Positions 6,804-12,768 of a stretch of DNA of 27,031 nt are shown here, piece by piece (the first letter of the stretch is position 1; the number at the start of each line of letters is the position of its first letter). The notes beneath the pieces were generated by a model, which searched no databases, had not been told where the DNA came from, and worked only from the letters and a program-made list of their open reading frames with translations. The stretch spans positions 1-27,031 of the forward strand of contig CAJUDU010000027.1 in assembly GCA_910584935.1 (NCBI GenBank), written 5' to 3'. The stretch is from an uncultured Butyricicoccus sp. (lineage in GTDB: Bacteria > Bacillota > Clostridia > Oscillospirales > Butyricicoccaceae). Made by a program: the position numbers and the translations under genes.

Positions 6804-7174
6804 TGTGTTTTCCTCTCTTTCATGTTAAAAAAGGAACAGCGAACGCGCACGAATAAAAAAAGCTAAAGATGAACGGTAAAACAACAATAAGAATCGGTAA
6901 ATGCAAGGATACGCATCACCTTCTTTCATTTTGGTTTTGCGCGTTCGCCGGTGGGAAGCGTCAGGGCTGGTTTTGTAAACTTATGCTGCATGGGAAAGAT
7001 GGTCTTATTCAGGAGGGTTTTTCACATCCTTTTTGTTGAATTCCAGGCCCAGCGCCCCAAATGGAGGCGGCTTTTTGTTATGCGGTGAACCGCCAGAAAC
7101 CGCAGGTGATGGCGGGAGCCGACAGGGTATCGCGTGCGCTTTGCGCACGCGACTGCCAGAAACCGCAGATTTAA
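6804..7174 (-). other. Region with no clear gene
   Basis: No convincing start is seen. One minus-strand frame is open from about 7180 to a stop at 7005-7007 and ends with PPPFGALGLEFNKKDVKNPP, but it has no ATG and is interrupted by the repeat at 7092-7168, so it may be a decayed gene tail. Short ATG frames of 17-21 codons near 6900-6990 are not supported. Confidence 0.4.
7092..7168 (+). repeat. Palindromic insertion copy 3 with perfect 14-bp direct repeats
   Basis: GCCAGAAACCGCAG occurs at 7092-7105 and 7155-7168, exactly 63 bp apart. The 49-bp insert (7106-7154) is inverted relative to copies 1 and 2. Read on the minus strand it has a 9-bp stem CGCGTGCGC-AAA-GCGCACGCG followed by the core CCCTGTCGGCTCCCGCC. 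The exact flanking duplication indicates a recent insertion. Confidence 0.8.
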
Positions 7175-7354
7175 TTATGATTCAGCTTTCGCACGCCTTG
7201 CCGCGACGTCGCGGCGCAAGCGGTTTGCGGTTCGCTGGAACGAATCCCAGCGTTTTTGAATTTCTTCTTTACTCAGCCCATCCGTATAACTGGCGACAAC
7301 ATCAACCCGACCAACGCCAGGCACTTCCCAACCGATAAGCCGTTCATTTTCCAT
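7175..7354 (-). CDS. Hypothetical small phage protein
   Basis: Protein of 59 aa. ATG at 7354 follows a very strong AAAGGAGG by about eight bases. It begins MENERLIGWEVPGVGRV and ends in a basic helix (FQRTANRLRRDVAARRAKAE). A strong palindrome (CGCGACGTCGCG, 7202-7213, extended by CTTGC/GCAAG) lies in the codons for this helix. Not recognised; the ribosome binding site is the main support. Confidence 0.55.
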   Translation of the reverse strand: MENERLIGWEVPGVGRVDVVASYTDGLSKEEIQKRWDSFQRTANRLRRDVAARRAKAES

Positions 7355-7441
7355 ATGTAAAAACCTCCTTTGTTTCAGCCTATGCTTTTCAGCCTGTCCA
7401 ATATTTCAGGGGGATAAAGGGATGTCTTTTACCAAACCGCT

Positions 7442-7810
7442 TTACTTTTCACACTTATTTATCAGGTGTTCCAGCGCCGCAATAATACATTCAGTCACAA
7501 GTTTTGCATCGCCTTGCTGCACATCCAGCAGCCAAATACAGTTTTTAATGACGCGCCGCGCAATCTCGCACGCACCGTCATCGGTTCGCGCATCTTCGCG
7601 TGTCATTTTCAGCATTTCGCGTATTGCGTCCCGTTCATTCATCATATGTATTGCCCTTTCATGTGTAAGCACATCTCTCAGCGCATCCACCAGCATTTTT
7701 CTATAAGTTTCATTCCATTCCTGCATTGTCGGGAACGGATAAAACAAATCCATTTTTCGTTCCAGACGGACTAGCGCATATTCCAGCGCCATATATGTTT
7801 TCTCGTGCAT
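7442..7810 (-). CDS. Hypothetical helical phage protein
   Basis: Protein of 122 aa from ATG at 7810. It is rich in charged helices (TYMALEYALVRLERKMDLF, ERAIHMMNERDAIREMLKM) and ends LVTECIIAALEHLINKCEK. The start lies four bases after the stop of the 29-residue peptide gene upstream and has no strong binding site of its own, so it is probably translationally coupled; a TTG at 7855 would extend it into that gene. Not recognised. Confidence 0.55.
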   Translation of the reverse strand: MHEKTYMALEYALVRLERKMDLFYPFPTMQEWNETYRKMLVDALRDVLTHERAIHMMNERDAIREMLKMTREDARTDDGACEIARRVIKNCIWLLDVQQGDAKLVTECIIAALEHLINKCEK

Positions 7811-7814
7811 ATTT

Positions 7815-7904
7815 TCACAGCATTGCGATACGCAGCAGCATAGTCGCAATTCCAAAAATCGCCGTTACCAGCGCGCAAATGACAACAAAATATGAATTTT
7901 TCAT
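7815..7904 (-). CDS. 29-residue single-span membrane peptide
   Basis: ATG at 7904 follows AGAGGAAGAA. The peptide is almost entirely one hydrophobic span (YFVVICALVTAIFGIATMLL, then RIAML). It lies immediately before the gene at 7442-7810. Its size and composition resemble phage small membrane peptides or toxin-like peptides, but no antitoxin RNA is apparent. The role is unknown. Confidence 0.45.
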   Translation of the reverse strand: MKNSYFVVICALVTAIFGIATMLLRIAML

Positions 7905-7967
7905 TTCTTCCTCTTTTCCAGCCTTTTCTTTTCTGCTATACTGTGAGCAGAAAGAAGGTTGATTTTC

Positions 7968-8405
7968 ATGTATTTACCACCAGAAATCGAAAGCGTACTC
8001 TTCCAGATTCATCATGAATACCAACAAAAATTAAGCAGCGGAATACCTGACGAAGAAGCCCGCAAATTCAATTCATTGTTTCCTGGCGATAGTTTTCTAA
8101 ACGGTTTGCTTTCCACTGATGAACAACTTGCCGAATACGGCATGATATCCATCGAAAGCGACGGATTTTCCATCACGCGTGCAGGCATTGCATATTGCCG
8201 CGATATCATAACAAGTGACCTTGCATATCGAGCAGCAATGTCCGCACAAAAAGAGGCTCGCACTTCCCGTGATATCGCAATCGCGTCCACTTGTGCCACT
8301 GTTGGTATGTTTTTATGCAGCTTATTCACAATTTTGTTTAACTCCGGTTTTTTCACGGCTTTGCATAACTCCTTGTCCACGATTCTGCACAGCTTATTCA
8401 AATAA
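7968..8405 (+). CDS. Tail-anchored protein with winged-helix-like N-terminus (paralogue A)
   Basis: Protein of 145 aa on the strand opposite to the early operon. The N-terminal ~85 residues contain EYQQKLSSGIPDEEARKF and GMISIESDGFSITRAGIAY, a short helix-turn pattern like a PadR/winged-helix domain, and match the convergent gene at 8394-8903. Residues ~103-125 (IAIASTCATVGMFLCSLFTI) form a membrane span. ATG at 7968 is chosen because AAGG lies nine bases before it; the TTG at 7959 is directly against the AAGG. A TATACT box at 7937-7942 suggests its own promoter. The last 12 bases overlap the facing gene. The function is unknown. Confidence 0.65.
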   Translation: MYLPPEIESVLFQIHHEYQQKLSSGIPDEEARKFNSLFPGDSFLNGLLSTDEQLAEYGMISIESDGFSITRAGIAYCRDIITSDLAYRAAMSAQKEARTSRDIAIASTCATVGMFLCSLFTILFNSGFFTALHNSLSTILHSLFK

Positions 8406-8903
8406 TTGCCGCACAGTGCCAAACACATAAAGCAGCATCAGCCCAATCCACACCACATACGCGGCGCCGGTAATAACGCAAAGATAAATAAAGCTCTTTT
8501 TCAAACCTGTATCTTTATAACCCGGCAGCAGGGTGCTTGTTCCGCTGCCGGATTTTTTCTTCCAGCGTTTCAGTGTTTTTTTCGTGCCATGCTTTTTCTT
8601 CCAGCGTTTTAGTGCTTTTTTCATATTACGCAGCGCATAATAAACGGGGCGTTTTTTTCGCATCTGCCGAATATAATCAATCCCTTCTTTTGTGAGACGA
8701 TATTCAGCATTTTCATTCAAAAGCCTTACCATGCCTTCTTTGTCGAGCGCTTCAGTCAGCCCGAACAGCCCTTCCAAAAATCCATCCATTTCAGGTAGCA
8801 ATCCTTGAAACCAACAGGCTTCTTCATGAGTCATACCGTTTTTGCGGCGTTTCTGGTATTCGTCACAGAGGTCAAGCAATAAATTTTCTTCGTTTCCTGT
8901 CAT
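8394..8903 (-). CDS. Tail-anchored protein with winged-helix-like N-terminus (paralogue B)
   Basis: Protein of 169 aa. The N-terminal domain (EYQKRRKNGMTHEEACWFQG, GMVRLLNENAEYRLTKEGID) aligns with paralogue A. A basic linker contains a tandem 13-residue repeat (KALKRWKKKHGTK / KTLKRWKKKSGSG) that could bind nucleic acid or lipid head groups. Residues ~137-160 (IYLCVITGAAYVVWIGLMLL) are a membrane span close to the C-terminus. ATG at 8903 follows AAAGGAGAG, inside the duplicated leader at 8910-8944. It faces paralogue A with a 12-bp overlap. The function is unknown. Confidence 0.65.
   Translation of the reverse strand: MTGNEENLLLDLCDEYQKRRKNGMTHEEACWFQGLLPEMDGFLEGLFGLTEALDKEGMVRLLNENAEYRLTKEGIDYIRQMRKKRPVYYALRNMKKALKRWKKKHGTKKTLKRWKKKSGSGTSTLLPGYKDTGLKKSFIYLCVITGAAYVVWIGLMLLYVFGTVRQLFE
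8553..8620 (-). repeat. Tandem 39-bp repeat inside paralogue B
   Basis: TTCTTCCAGCGTTTYAGTG occurs twice with a 39-bp (13-codon) period, giving the duplicated KRWKKK segment of the linker. It is in frame and absent from paralogue A. Confidence 0.7.
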
Positions 8904-8909
8904 GTGTTC

Positions 8910-8944
8910 TCTCCTTTCACGCTGGGCGGGGCGTTCACCCCGCT
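8910..8944 (-). promoter_or_regulatory. Duplicated stop-hairpin-ribosome binding site unit, copy 1
   Basis: A 35-bp sequence identical to 9316-9350. On the minus strand it holds a GCGGGG-TGAACG-CCCCGC hairpin that contains the stop codon of the upstream XRE gene, followed by GTGAAAGGAGA, the ribosome binding site of the gene starting at 8903. Confidence 0.75.
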
Positions 8945-9306
8945 GCTATGCTATCGCTGCCGTTATCCTCGCGCAGCAAATCATCCACCGTACAGTCAAG
9001 CACATCCGCCAGCTTGCACAATGTTCCGATCCTGGGATTACTTCTTTGGGTTTCCCACATAGCCAAAGTGTTGCGTGCCACACCAATTTTTTCAGCTAAT
9101 TCTCCTTGCGTCATACCCGCAGCTTTCCGACAGGCACGTATACCACATACCTTTGGGTTGCTTTCAGGCTCATTTTCCATTTGCAGCAGCAGCCCGCCGA
9201 TTTTCACCATACAATCAGTGCATCTTTCCACTGTATCCAATTTGCTGCTGTTCGCAATTCGGTCAATGCGTTCCAATTGTCTTTCCAGCACTTCTTTTAA
9301 TGCCAT
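8935..9306 (-). CDS. XRE-family transcriptional regulator with N-terminal extension
   Basis: Protein of 123 aa. Residues ~57-112 form an XRE helix-turn-helix (CRKAAGMTQGELAEKIGVAR, NTLAMWETQRSNPRIGTLCK, LADVLDCTVDDLL). The first ~50 residues are a separate helical region (VLERQLERIDRIANSSKLD). ATG at 9306 follows AAAGGAG. It is second in the leftward operon, after the Cro-like gene. Target sites are unknown. Confidence 0.85.
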   Translation of the reverse strand: MALKEVLERQLERIDRIANSSKLDTVERCTDCMVKIGGLLLQMENEPESNPKVCGIRACRKAAGMTQGELAEKIGVARNTLAMWETQRSNPRIGTLCKLADVLDCTVDDLLREDNGSDSIAAG

Positions 9307-9315
9307 TTTTTAGCT

Positions 9316-9350
9316 TCTCCTTTCACGCTGGGCGGGGCGTTCACCCCGCT
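9316..9350 (-). promoter_or_regulatory. Duplicated stop-hairpin-ribosome binding site unit, copy 2
   Basis: Identical to 8910-8944. It contains the stop codon of the Cro-like gene within the hairpin and the binding site of the gene starting at 9306. Confidence 0.75.
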
Positions 9351-9553
9351 ACTTTCGCGTTTTCATCCTCAAATAGGTATTCCCAATCCTGCTGCGGGAA
9401 AATCGCCAAAATTTTCCTCACTTCCGCAAGTTTGAAATCAAAATGTCCATTCAGCTTTTTGTTCATCGCTCCCTCACTGATACCGATTTTTCCGGCAAGC
9501 TGCTTAGAAGTAATGCCTGCTTTTTGCATTTCAAATTTCAGATTCCAAAACAT
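9341..9553 (-). CDS. Small Cro-like XRE regulator
   Basis: Protein of 70 aa, almost entirely an XRE helix-turn-helix (KAGITSKQLAGKIGISEGAM, NKKLNGHFDFKLAEVRKI) ending FPQQDWEYLFED, typical of phage Cro/anti-repressor proteins. The start is ATG at 9553, six bases after GGAGGTG; an ATG at 9583 would lie upstream of this site. No clear promoter is visible just upstream, so it is likely transcribed from the operator-controlled promoter at 10162-10190. Confidence 0.8.
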   Translation of the reverse strand: MFWNLKFEMQKAGITSKQLAGKIGISEGAMNKKLNGHFDFKLAEVRKILAIFPQQDWEYLFEDENAKVAG

Positions 9554-9601
9554 TTTTTTCACCTCCAAAAATGAATTTTTCATTAACTTTATCTTTTTTA
9601 C

Positions 9602-9630
9602 TTGAATCTTTAGATTTTTACCACTATACT
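9602..9630 (+). promoter_or_regulatory. Sigma-A promoter for the gene at 9660
   Basis: TTGAAT (9602-9607), a 17-bp spacer, then TATACT (9625-9630). AAAGGAGG at 9641-9648 follows. Confidence 0.75.
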
Positions 9631-9659
9631 AAAAAAGAAGAAAGGAGGTTACGTAAAAA

Positions 9660-10031
9660 GTGATTTATTTCCGCCACAGTAATATAGAAATATTAAGATT
9701 AGCATTGGAAACACAGTCCGTTCCCCTTGAAAACGTTGAGTTATCCGAAAATATCATCAATCCCTTTTCGGATGAACAAGACCAAGCTAAGATTCTGCTT
9801 CAAAAAATAGAAGAATTTTATTCAACGCCTCAAAGCACTTTGACGCTCTCAACCGACGATGTTCTATTTTTAATAGAATCTGTAAAAAATCTAATTGAGA
9901 TAGACCAAATTCTTTTGCAAAGCGAAAGAAAAAGCAAACGTATCAAATATATTGAAAACGAAATACGTTCTTCAGTTGCTTGTATCTCTGTTTTAGAAAA
10001 ATTTCTTGTCTTTTCCGAGTCGCCCAATTAG
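9660..10031 (+). CDS. Hypothetical protein antisense to the early transcript
   Basis: Protein of 123 aa, helical and acidic, without membrane span or recognised domain (LEIDQILLQSERKSKRIKYI stretch near the C-terminus). The GTG start at 9660 is 11 bases after AAAGGAGG and has a good promoter upstream. It lies between the repressor-controlled leftward promoter and the Cro-like gene, on the opposite strand, so it is antisense to any leftward transcript. It is more A/T-rich than its neighbours, which suggests separate acquisition. It ends in a strong terminator. Confidence 0.7.
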   Translation: MIYFRHSNIEILRLALETQSVPLENVELSENIINPFSDEQDQAKILLQKIEEFYSTPQSTLTLSTDDVLFLIESVKNLIEIDQILLQSERKSKRIKYIENEIRSSVACISVLEKFLVFSESPN

Positions 10032-10116
10032 GCGACTCTTTTTTTACAATAAACGTTCCTTTAATTAATCTGATTTTCAAAACTTTTTTGTTTTGGAAAT
10101 CTTCAGTACGGTGCAT
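9943..10116 (-). CDS. Small basic protein at the head of the leftward transcript
   Basis: Protein of 57 aa beginning MHRTEDFQNKKVLKIRLIK; Lys/Arg-rich throughout. ATG at 10116 follows GGAAGGAGGG by eight bases and lies just downstream of the operator-controlled promoter. Its 3' half overlaps the end and terminator of the gene at 9660-10031 on the other strand. It could be a real early protein or a leader peptide; nothing identifies it. Confidence 0.5.
   Translation of the reverse strand: MHRTEDFQNKKVLKIRLIKGTFIVKKESPNWATRKRQEIFLKQRYKQLKNVFRFQYI
10017..10045 (+). terminator. Intrinsic terminator of the gene at 9660
   Basis: GAGTCGCC (10017-10024), loop CAATTA, GGCGACTC (10031-10038), then seven T residues. 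No U-tract exists on the minus side, so leftward transcription would pass through. Confidence 0.9.
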
Positions 10117-10138
10117 AATATCGACCCTCCTTCCTTTA

Positions 10139-10212
10139 GCCATCGTTGGCTATCTGTTATTATAATAGCGCCATCATTGGCTATTGTCAATATCTTTTTT
10201 GCCATCGTTGGC
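10139..10212. promoter_or_regulatory. Three phage-type operators spaced 31 bp apart
   Basis: GCCATCGTTGGC at 10139-10150, GCCATCATTGGC at 10170-10181 and GCCATCGTTGGC at 10201-10212; each is an imperfect dyad with GCCA/TGGC arms. Starts are 31 bp apart, three helical turns, so all face the same side of the DNA. The middle one lies between -35 and -10 of the leftward promoter. The likely ligand is the repressor encoded at 10273. Confidence 0.85.
10162..10190 (-). promoter_or_regulatory. Strong leftward promoter under operator control
   Basis: Minus strand: TTGACA (10190-10185), 17-bp spacer holding the middle operator, TATTAT (10167-10162). Probably the main promoter of the early operon. Confidence 0.8.
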
Positions 10213-10221
10213 TAAAAAATA

Positions 10222-10250
10222 TTGCATCCTTCATTTTCATGTGCTATCAT
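10222..10250 (+). promoter_or_regulatory. Promoter of the repressor gene
   Basis: TTGCAT (10222-10227), 17-bp spacer, TATCAT (10245-10250), followed by AGGGAGGG. The rightmost operator ends 10 bp upstream of the -35 box, so the repressor may activate or autoregulate this promoter. Confidence 0.7.
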
Positions 10251-10272
10251 GAAATTAGGGAGGGAATAAAAA

Positions 10273-10692
10273 TTGAATTTACGTGATAAAATTTTATATT
10301 TAATGGAACGTGATCAGATACCAAGCGTTGCGGAATTGTCGCGTTCTCTAAACGTTCCGTACAAGACCATGGATAATTTATTAAAGCGTGAACATTTTGA
10401 AAATGTAAAATTTGATACATTAAGAAAGCTATGCAACCTGTTTCACGTTGATTTACGTTATTTATGTTTTGATGAAATCACCGACCCCGACTTTGAAAAG
10501 CACACAAACAACAACCAAGCGGAGACACCACCAACGCTATTTTCATTTTCCCAAGATGAAAAGCAATTAATCTCCGATTACCGCAGCTTAAATGAGCAGG
10601 GACAGGCGGTTGTACGTGATCACATGGAAATGGTAGCCGCTACGCCGAAATATAAAAAATGTAATAATATTTCCATTGAAAAACACGCCTAA
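10273..10692 (+). CDS. XRE-family repressor (CI-like, no peptidase domain)
   Basis: Protein of 139 aa. The N-terminal helix-turn-helix (residues ~1-70: IPSVAELSRSLNVPYKTMDN, LLKREHFENVKFDTLRKLCN, LFHVDLRYLCFDE) is followed by an acidic linker and the helix DEKQLISDYRSLNEQGQAVV that ends many phage immunity repressors. There is no LexA-like peptidase, so induction would have to occur another way. The TTG start at 10273 follows AGGGAGGG by eight bases. It is divergent from the early promoter across three operators and heads the rightward cargo genes. Confidence 0.85.
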   Translation: MNLRDKILYLMERDQIPSVAELSRSLNVPYKTMDNLLKREHFENVKFDTLRKLCNLFHVDLRYLCFDEITDPDFEKHTNNNQAETPPTLFSFSQDEKQLISDYRSLNEQGQAVVRDHMEMVAATPKYKKCNNISIEKHA

Positions 10693-10707
10693 AAAATGAA
10701 AAAAGAA

Positions 10708-10737
10708 CCCGCCCCAGTGCTGCAACACCAGGGCGGG
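10708..10737. terminator. Intergenic hairpin 1, U-tract on the minus strand only
   Basis: CCCGCCC (10708-10714) pairs with GGGCGGG (10731-10737), with an inner GTG/CAC. The T-run lies only on the minus side (TTCTTTTTTC). It could stop leftward transcription while letting the repressor transcript continue rightwards. Confidence 0.6.
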
Positions 10738-10764
10738 CAATAAAAGAAGTGGCATTTGGAAACA

Positions 10765-10816
10765 CATTGCAGTGCCTCCGACAATATTTTACCATATTCG
10801 AGGGGGCAGTGCAATG
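10765..10816 (+). promoter_or_regulatory. Hairpin that buries the ribosome binding site and start codon of the membrane nuclease
   Basis: Arm 10765-10779 (CATTGCAGTGCCTCC) pairs with 10802-10816 (GGGGGCAGTGCAATG): 14 of 15 positions pair, with one G-U and one G/G mismatch, around a 22-nt loop. The right arm contains the whole GGGGGC ribosome binding site and the ATG at 10814. Translation should be blocked unless the stem is opened by heat, ligand, another RNA or a coupled ribosome. Confidence 0.75.
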
Positions 10817-12115
10817 AAAAAGAGAGTTATTTTTGCATTTCTATTTATGTTTGTTTTTACACTTCCCGCGCTGGCATATCCGGATTTATCAGAATGCGAA
10901 ACCTTAGAAGATGCTTATGCATTGGGCTATTCTAATAAGATGAACGAAGAATACATTGCAGCAGAAAACGCAGATATTCCAGATTCAACGCGATATATGC
11001 TGTGTGGGCTGGCGTATAAATCATATAATGATAATGCGTTTATTGAATATTATGACATTGAAGATGATTTCACCATGCAGGACGCTTACGATGATGGATA
11101 TATGACAGCAGAAGAAGACTTTTCCGTACTCCGTGATGATTTGGAAAATGAACTTCAATCTTATTCAAAGTCAGAAGTTGATACAGAACAACTTACGAAA
11201 GAAGATATGCAGGATTCTTACGACGAAGGTTATCAGGCAGGCTACACAGACGGAAAATCACAGTATGAATACATCCCAGATGAAACAAAAGAAGAAAGCG
11301 ACGAAATAACCAATATTCTTATACTGTGCGGTTTGGGCTGTGTTATTGGTTTTATCCTCGGTCGTTTCATATATAAAAATACAAATAGTAGTGTTTCAAA
11401 GGTGGATTATTCATCCATCAGAACCAGCCCTGCACACAGCGACTCTTCAAAACCCACGCCACGACAAAAATGTGCATCTGTTGACTTATTTGCGCCGGTT
11501 TCCCCTCCAGTGCGTCAACCGGTACGCAGCATTTCAGCCGAACAAGTACCGCTTGCGCAAGAGCAGCAGTTTGCACTTGACAAATACAACAAGCGAAACC
11601 GCACGGATTGGGAAGTTGGGCTGGATTTTGAGCGTTTAATTGGCTATCAATATGAAATTCGCGGATACATGGTAAAATATATTGGCGCGACTTCCGGCAA
11701 GGAAGATATGGGGCGTGATTTAATCGTATCAAACAGCGTGAATACATATATTGTGCAGTGTAAGCGCTGGTCGCGCAGCAGTCAGATTCACGAAAAATAT
11801 ATTTTTCAGCTATACGGCACAACAGAATTATATAAAAAACAGCATCCCGGCGCTTCTGTCACAGGTGTATTTATCACGACGGCATATTTTTCAGCGCAGG
11901 CAAAAGCGGCGGCTGCCAATCTTGGCATTGAAATGATAGAGCATTATTCATTTCATCAGCATCCGCTTATCAAATGCAAAGCATCCGCCAAACGATATTA
12001 CCTGCCGATGGATTCAGAATATGATAAAATATCGGTTAATGTTGCGGCAGGCGATTATTATTGTGACACAGTGACCGCTGCCATATCAGCAGGTTTTCAA
12101 AGCGCATATCAATAA
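10814..12115 (+). CDS. Membrane-spanning Mrr-like restriction endonuclease with extracytoplasmic domain
   Basis: Protein of 433 aa. Residues 1-21 are a signal sequence (MKKRVIFAFLFMFVFTLPAL). Residues ~22-165 are strongly acidic and contain three DAYxxGY/DSYDEGY repeats; they should lie outside the membrane. A single span (NILILCGLGCVIGFILGRFI) covers ~167-186, followed by a proline-rich linker. Residues ~268-378 form a PD-(D/E)xK domain of the Mrr type: LDFERLIGYQYEIRGY, Asp302 in KEDMGRDLI, and QCK with Gln315 and Lys317, then EKYIFQLYGTTELYKK. This places the nuclease in the cytoplasm under an external sensor. ATG at 10814 is chosen over the GTG at 10772 because it restores the signal sequence and has GAGGGGGC before it. 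It lies between repressor and integrase. Probable defence or exclusion factor; function inferred. Confidence 0.8.
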   Translation: MKKRVIFAFLFMFVFTLPALAYPDLSECETLEDAYALGYSNKMNEEYIAAENADIPDSTRYMLCGLAYKSYNDNAFIEYYDIEDDFTMQDAYDDGYMTAEEDFSVLRDDLENELQSYSKSEVDTEQLTKEDMQDSYDEGYQAGYTDGKSQYEYIPDETKEESDEITNILILCGLGCVIGFILGRFIYKNTNSSVSKVDYSSIRTSPAHSDSSKPTPRQKCASVDLFAPVSPPVRQPVRSISAEQVPLAQEQQFALDKYNKRNRTDWEVGLDFERLIGYQYEIRGYMVKYIGATSGKEDMGRDLIVSNSVNTYIVQCKRWSRSSQIHEKYIFQLYGTTELYKKQHPGASVTGVFITTAYFSAQAKAAAANLGIEMIEHYSFHQHPLIKCKASAKRYYLPMDSEYDKISVNVAAGDYYCDTVTAAISAGFQSAYQ

Positions 12116-12127
12116 AAAAACGAAAAG

Positions 12128-12158
12128 CCCACGCACAGTCTAGTACACTACACGCGGG
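12128..12158. terminator. Intergenic hairpin 2, U-tract on the minus strand only
   Basis: Arms 12128-12139 and 12147-12158 pair along all 12 positions in minus-strand RNA, four of them G-U, followed by a U-rich tract on that strand. There is no U-tract on the plus strand. Confidence 0.55.
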
Positions 12159-12189
12159 TTTCTCATATAAAAATGTAAGGATGATTTTC

Positions 12190-12759
12190 ATGAATACAAA
12201 TTTAGCCTATCAAGACGCATTTCCAGAGGAACTCATTAATGGAAAAGTTGCAGCAATGTCACCTGCTGCAACAAATCACAACCGCATTTCGGGAAGAATA
12301 TTCAGCATATTTGACCATTATTTGCTTGACAAACCCTGTGAGCCATTTCCGGACGGCGAAAACCTTTTTCTTTCCGAAAAAGACCGTTTCATCCCTGATG
12401 TTATGATTGTCTGCGATCCTGATAAAATCAAGTCTGACGGCGTCCACGGCGCGCCTGATTTGGTTGTAGAAGTGCTTTCGCCGAGCACAGCGAAAAACGA
12501 CAGAGGATATAAAAAAGAAGTTTATGCAGCGGCCCGCGTAAAGGAATACTGGATTGTAGACCCCGTCAGCAAATCTATTGAGCAATATTTTCTTTCTAAC
12601 GGATGTTTTGTCCTGAATGACGTTTACACCGTTCGCCCTGATTGGGAGCTTTCCAAAATGACAGAAGAAGAGCGCGCCGCGCTGGTTACAGAATTTAAGT
12701 GCAGCCTATACGACGATTTATTGATTTCGCTGGAGGATGTTTTCCAGCGCGTAAAGTAA
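12190..12759 (+). CDS. Uma2-family (DUF820) PD-(D/E)xK nuclease
   Basis: Protein of 189 aa from ATG at 12190, nine bases after AAGG; the in-frame ATG at 12181 abuts the ribosome binding site. The Uma2 signature is complete: ELINGKVAAMSP near 14-25, RFIPDVMIV with Asp70, APDLVVEVLSPSTAKNDRGY (88-107) with Asp90 and Glu94, then KKEVYAAARVKEYWIVDP (108-125). The family is a putative endonuclease, abundant in cyanobacteria and found sporadically in mobile elements of Bacillota; its substrate is unknown. It stands between the membrane nuclease and the integrase, separated from each by a similar hairpin. Confidence 0.85.
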   Translation: MNTNLAYQDAFPEELINGKVAAMSPAATNHNRISGRIFSIFDHYLLDKPCEPFPDGENLFLSEKDRFIPDVMIVCDPDKIKSDGVHGAPDLVVEVLSPSTAKNDRGYKKEVYAAARVKEYWIVDPVSKSIEQYFLSNGCFVLNDVYTVRPDWELSKMTEEERAALVTEFKCSLYDDLLISLEDVFQRVK

Positions 12760-12768
12760 TAAAAAAAT

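Noticed and set aside
7033..7338. Plus-strand frame of 101 codons
   Set aside because: It crosses the palindromic insertion and opposes the well-supported 59-codon gene at 7175-7354.
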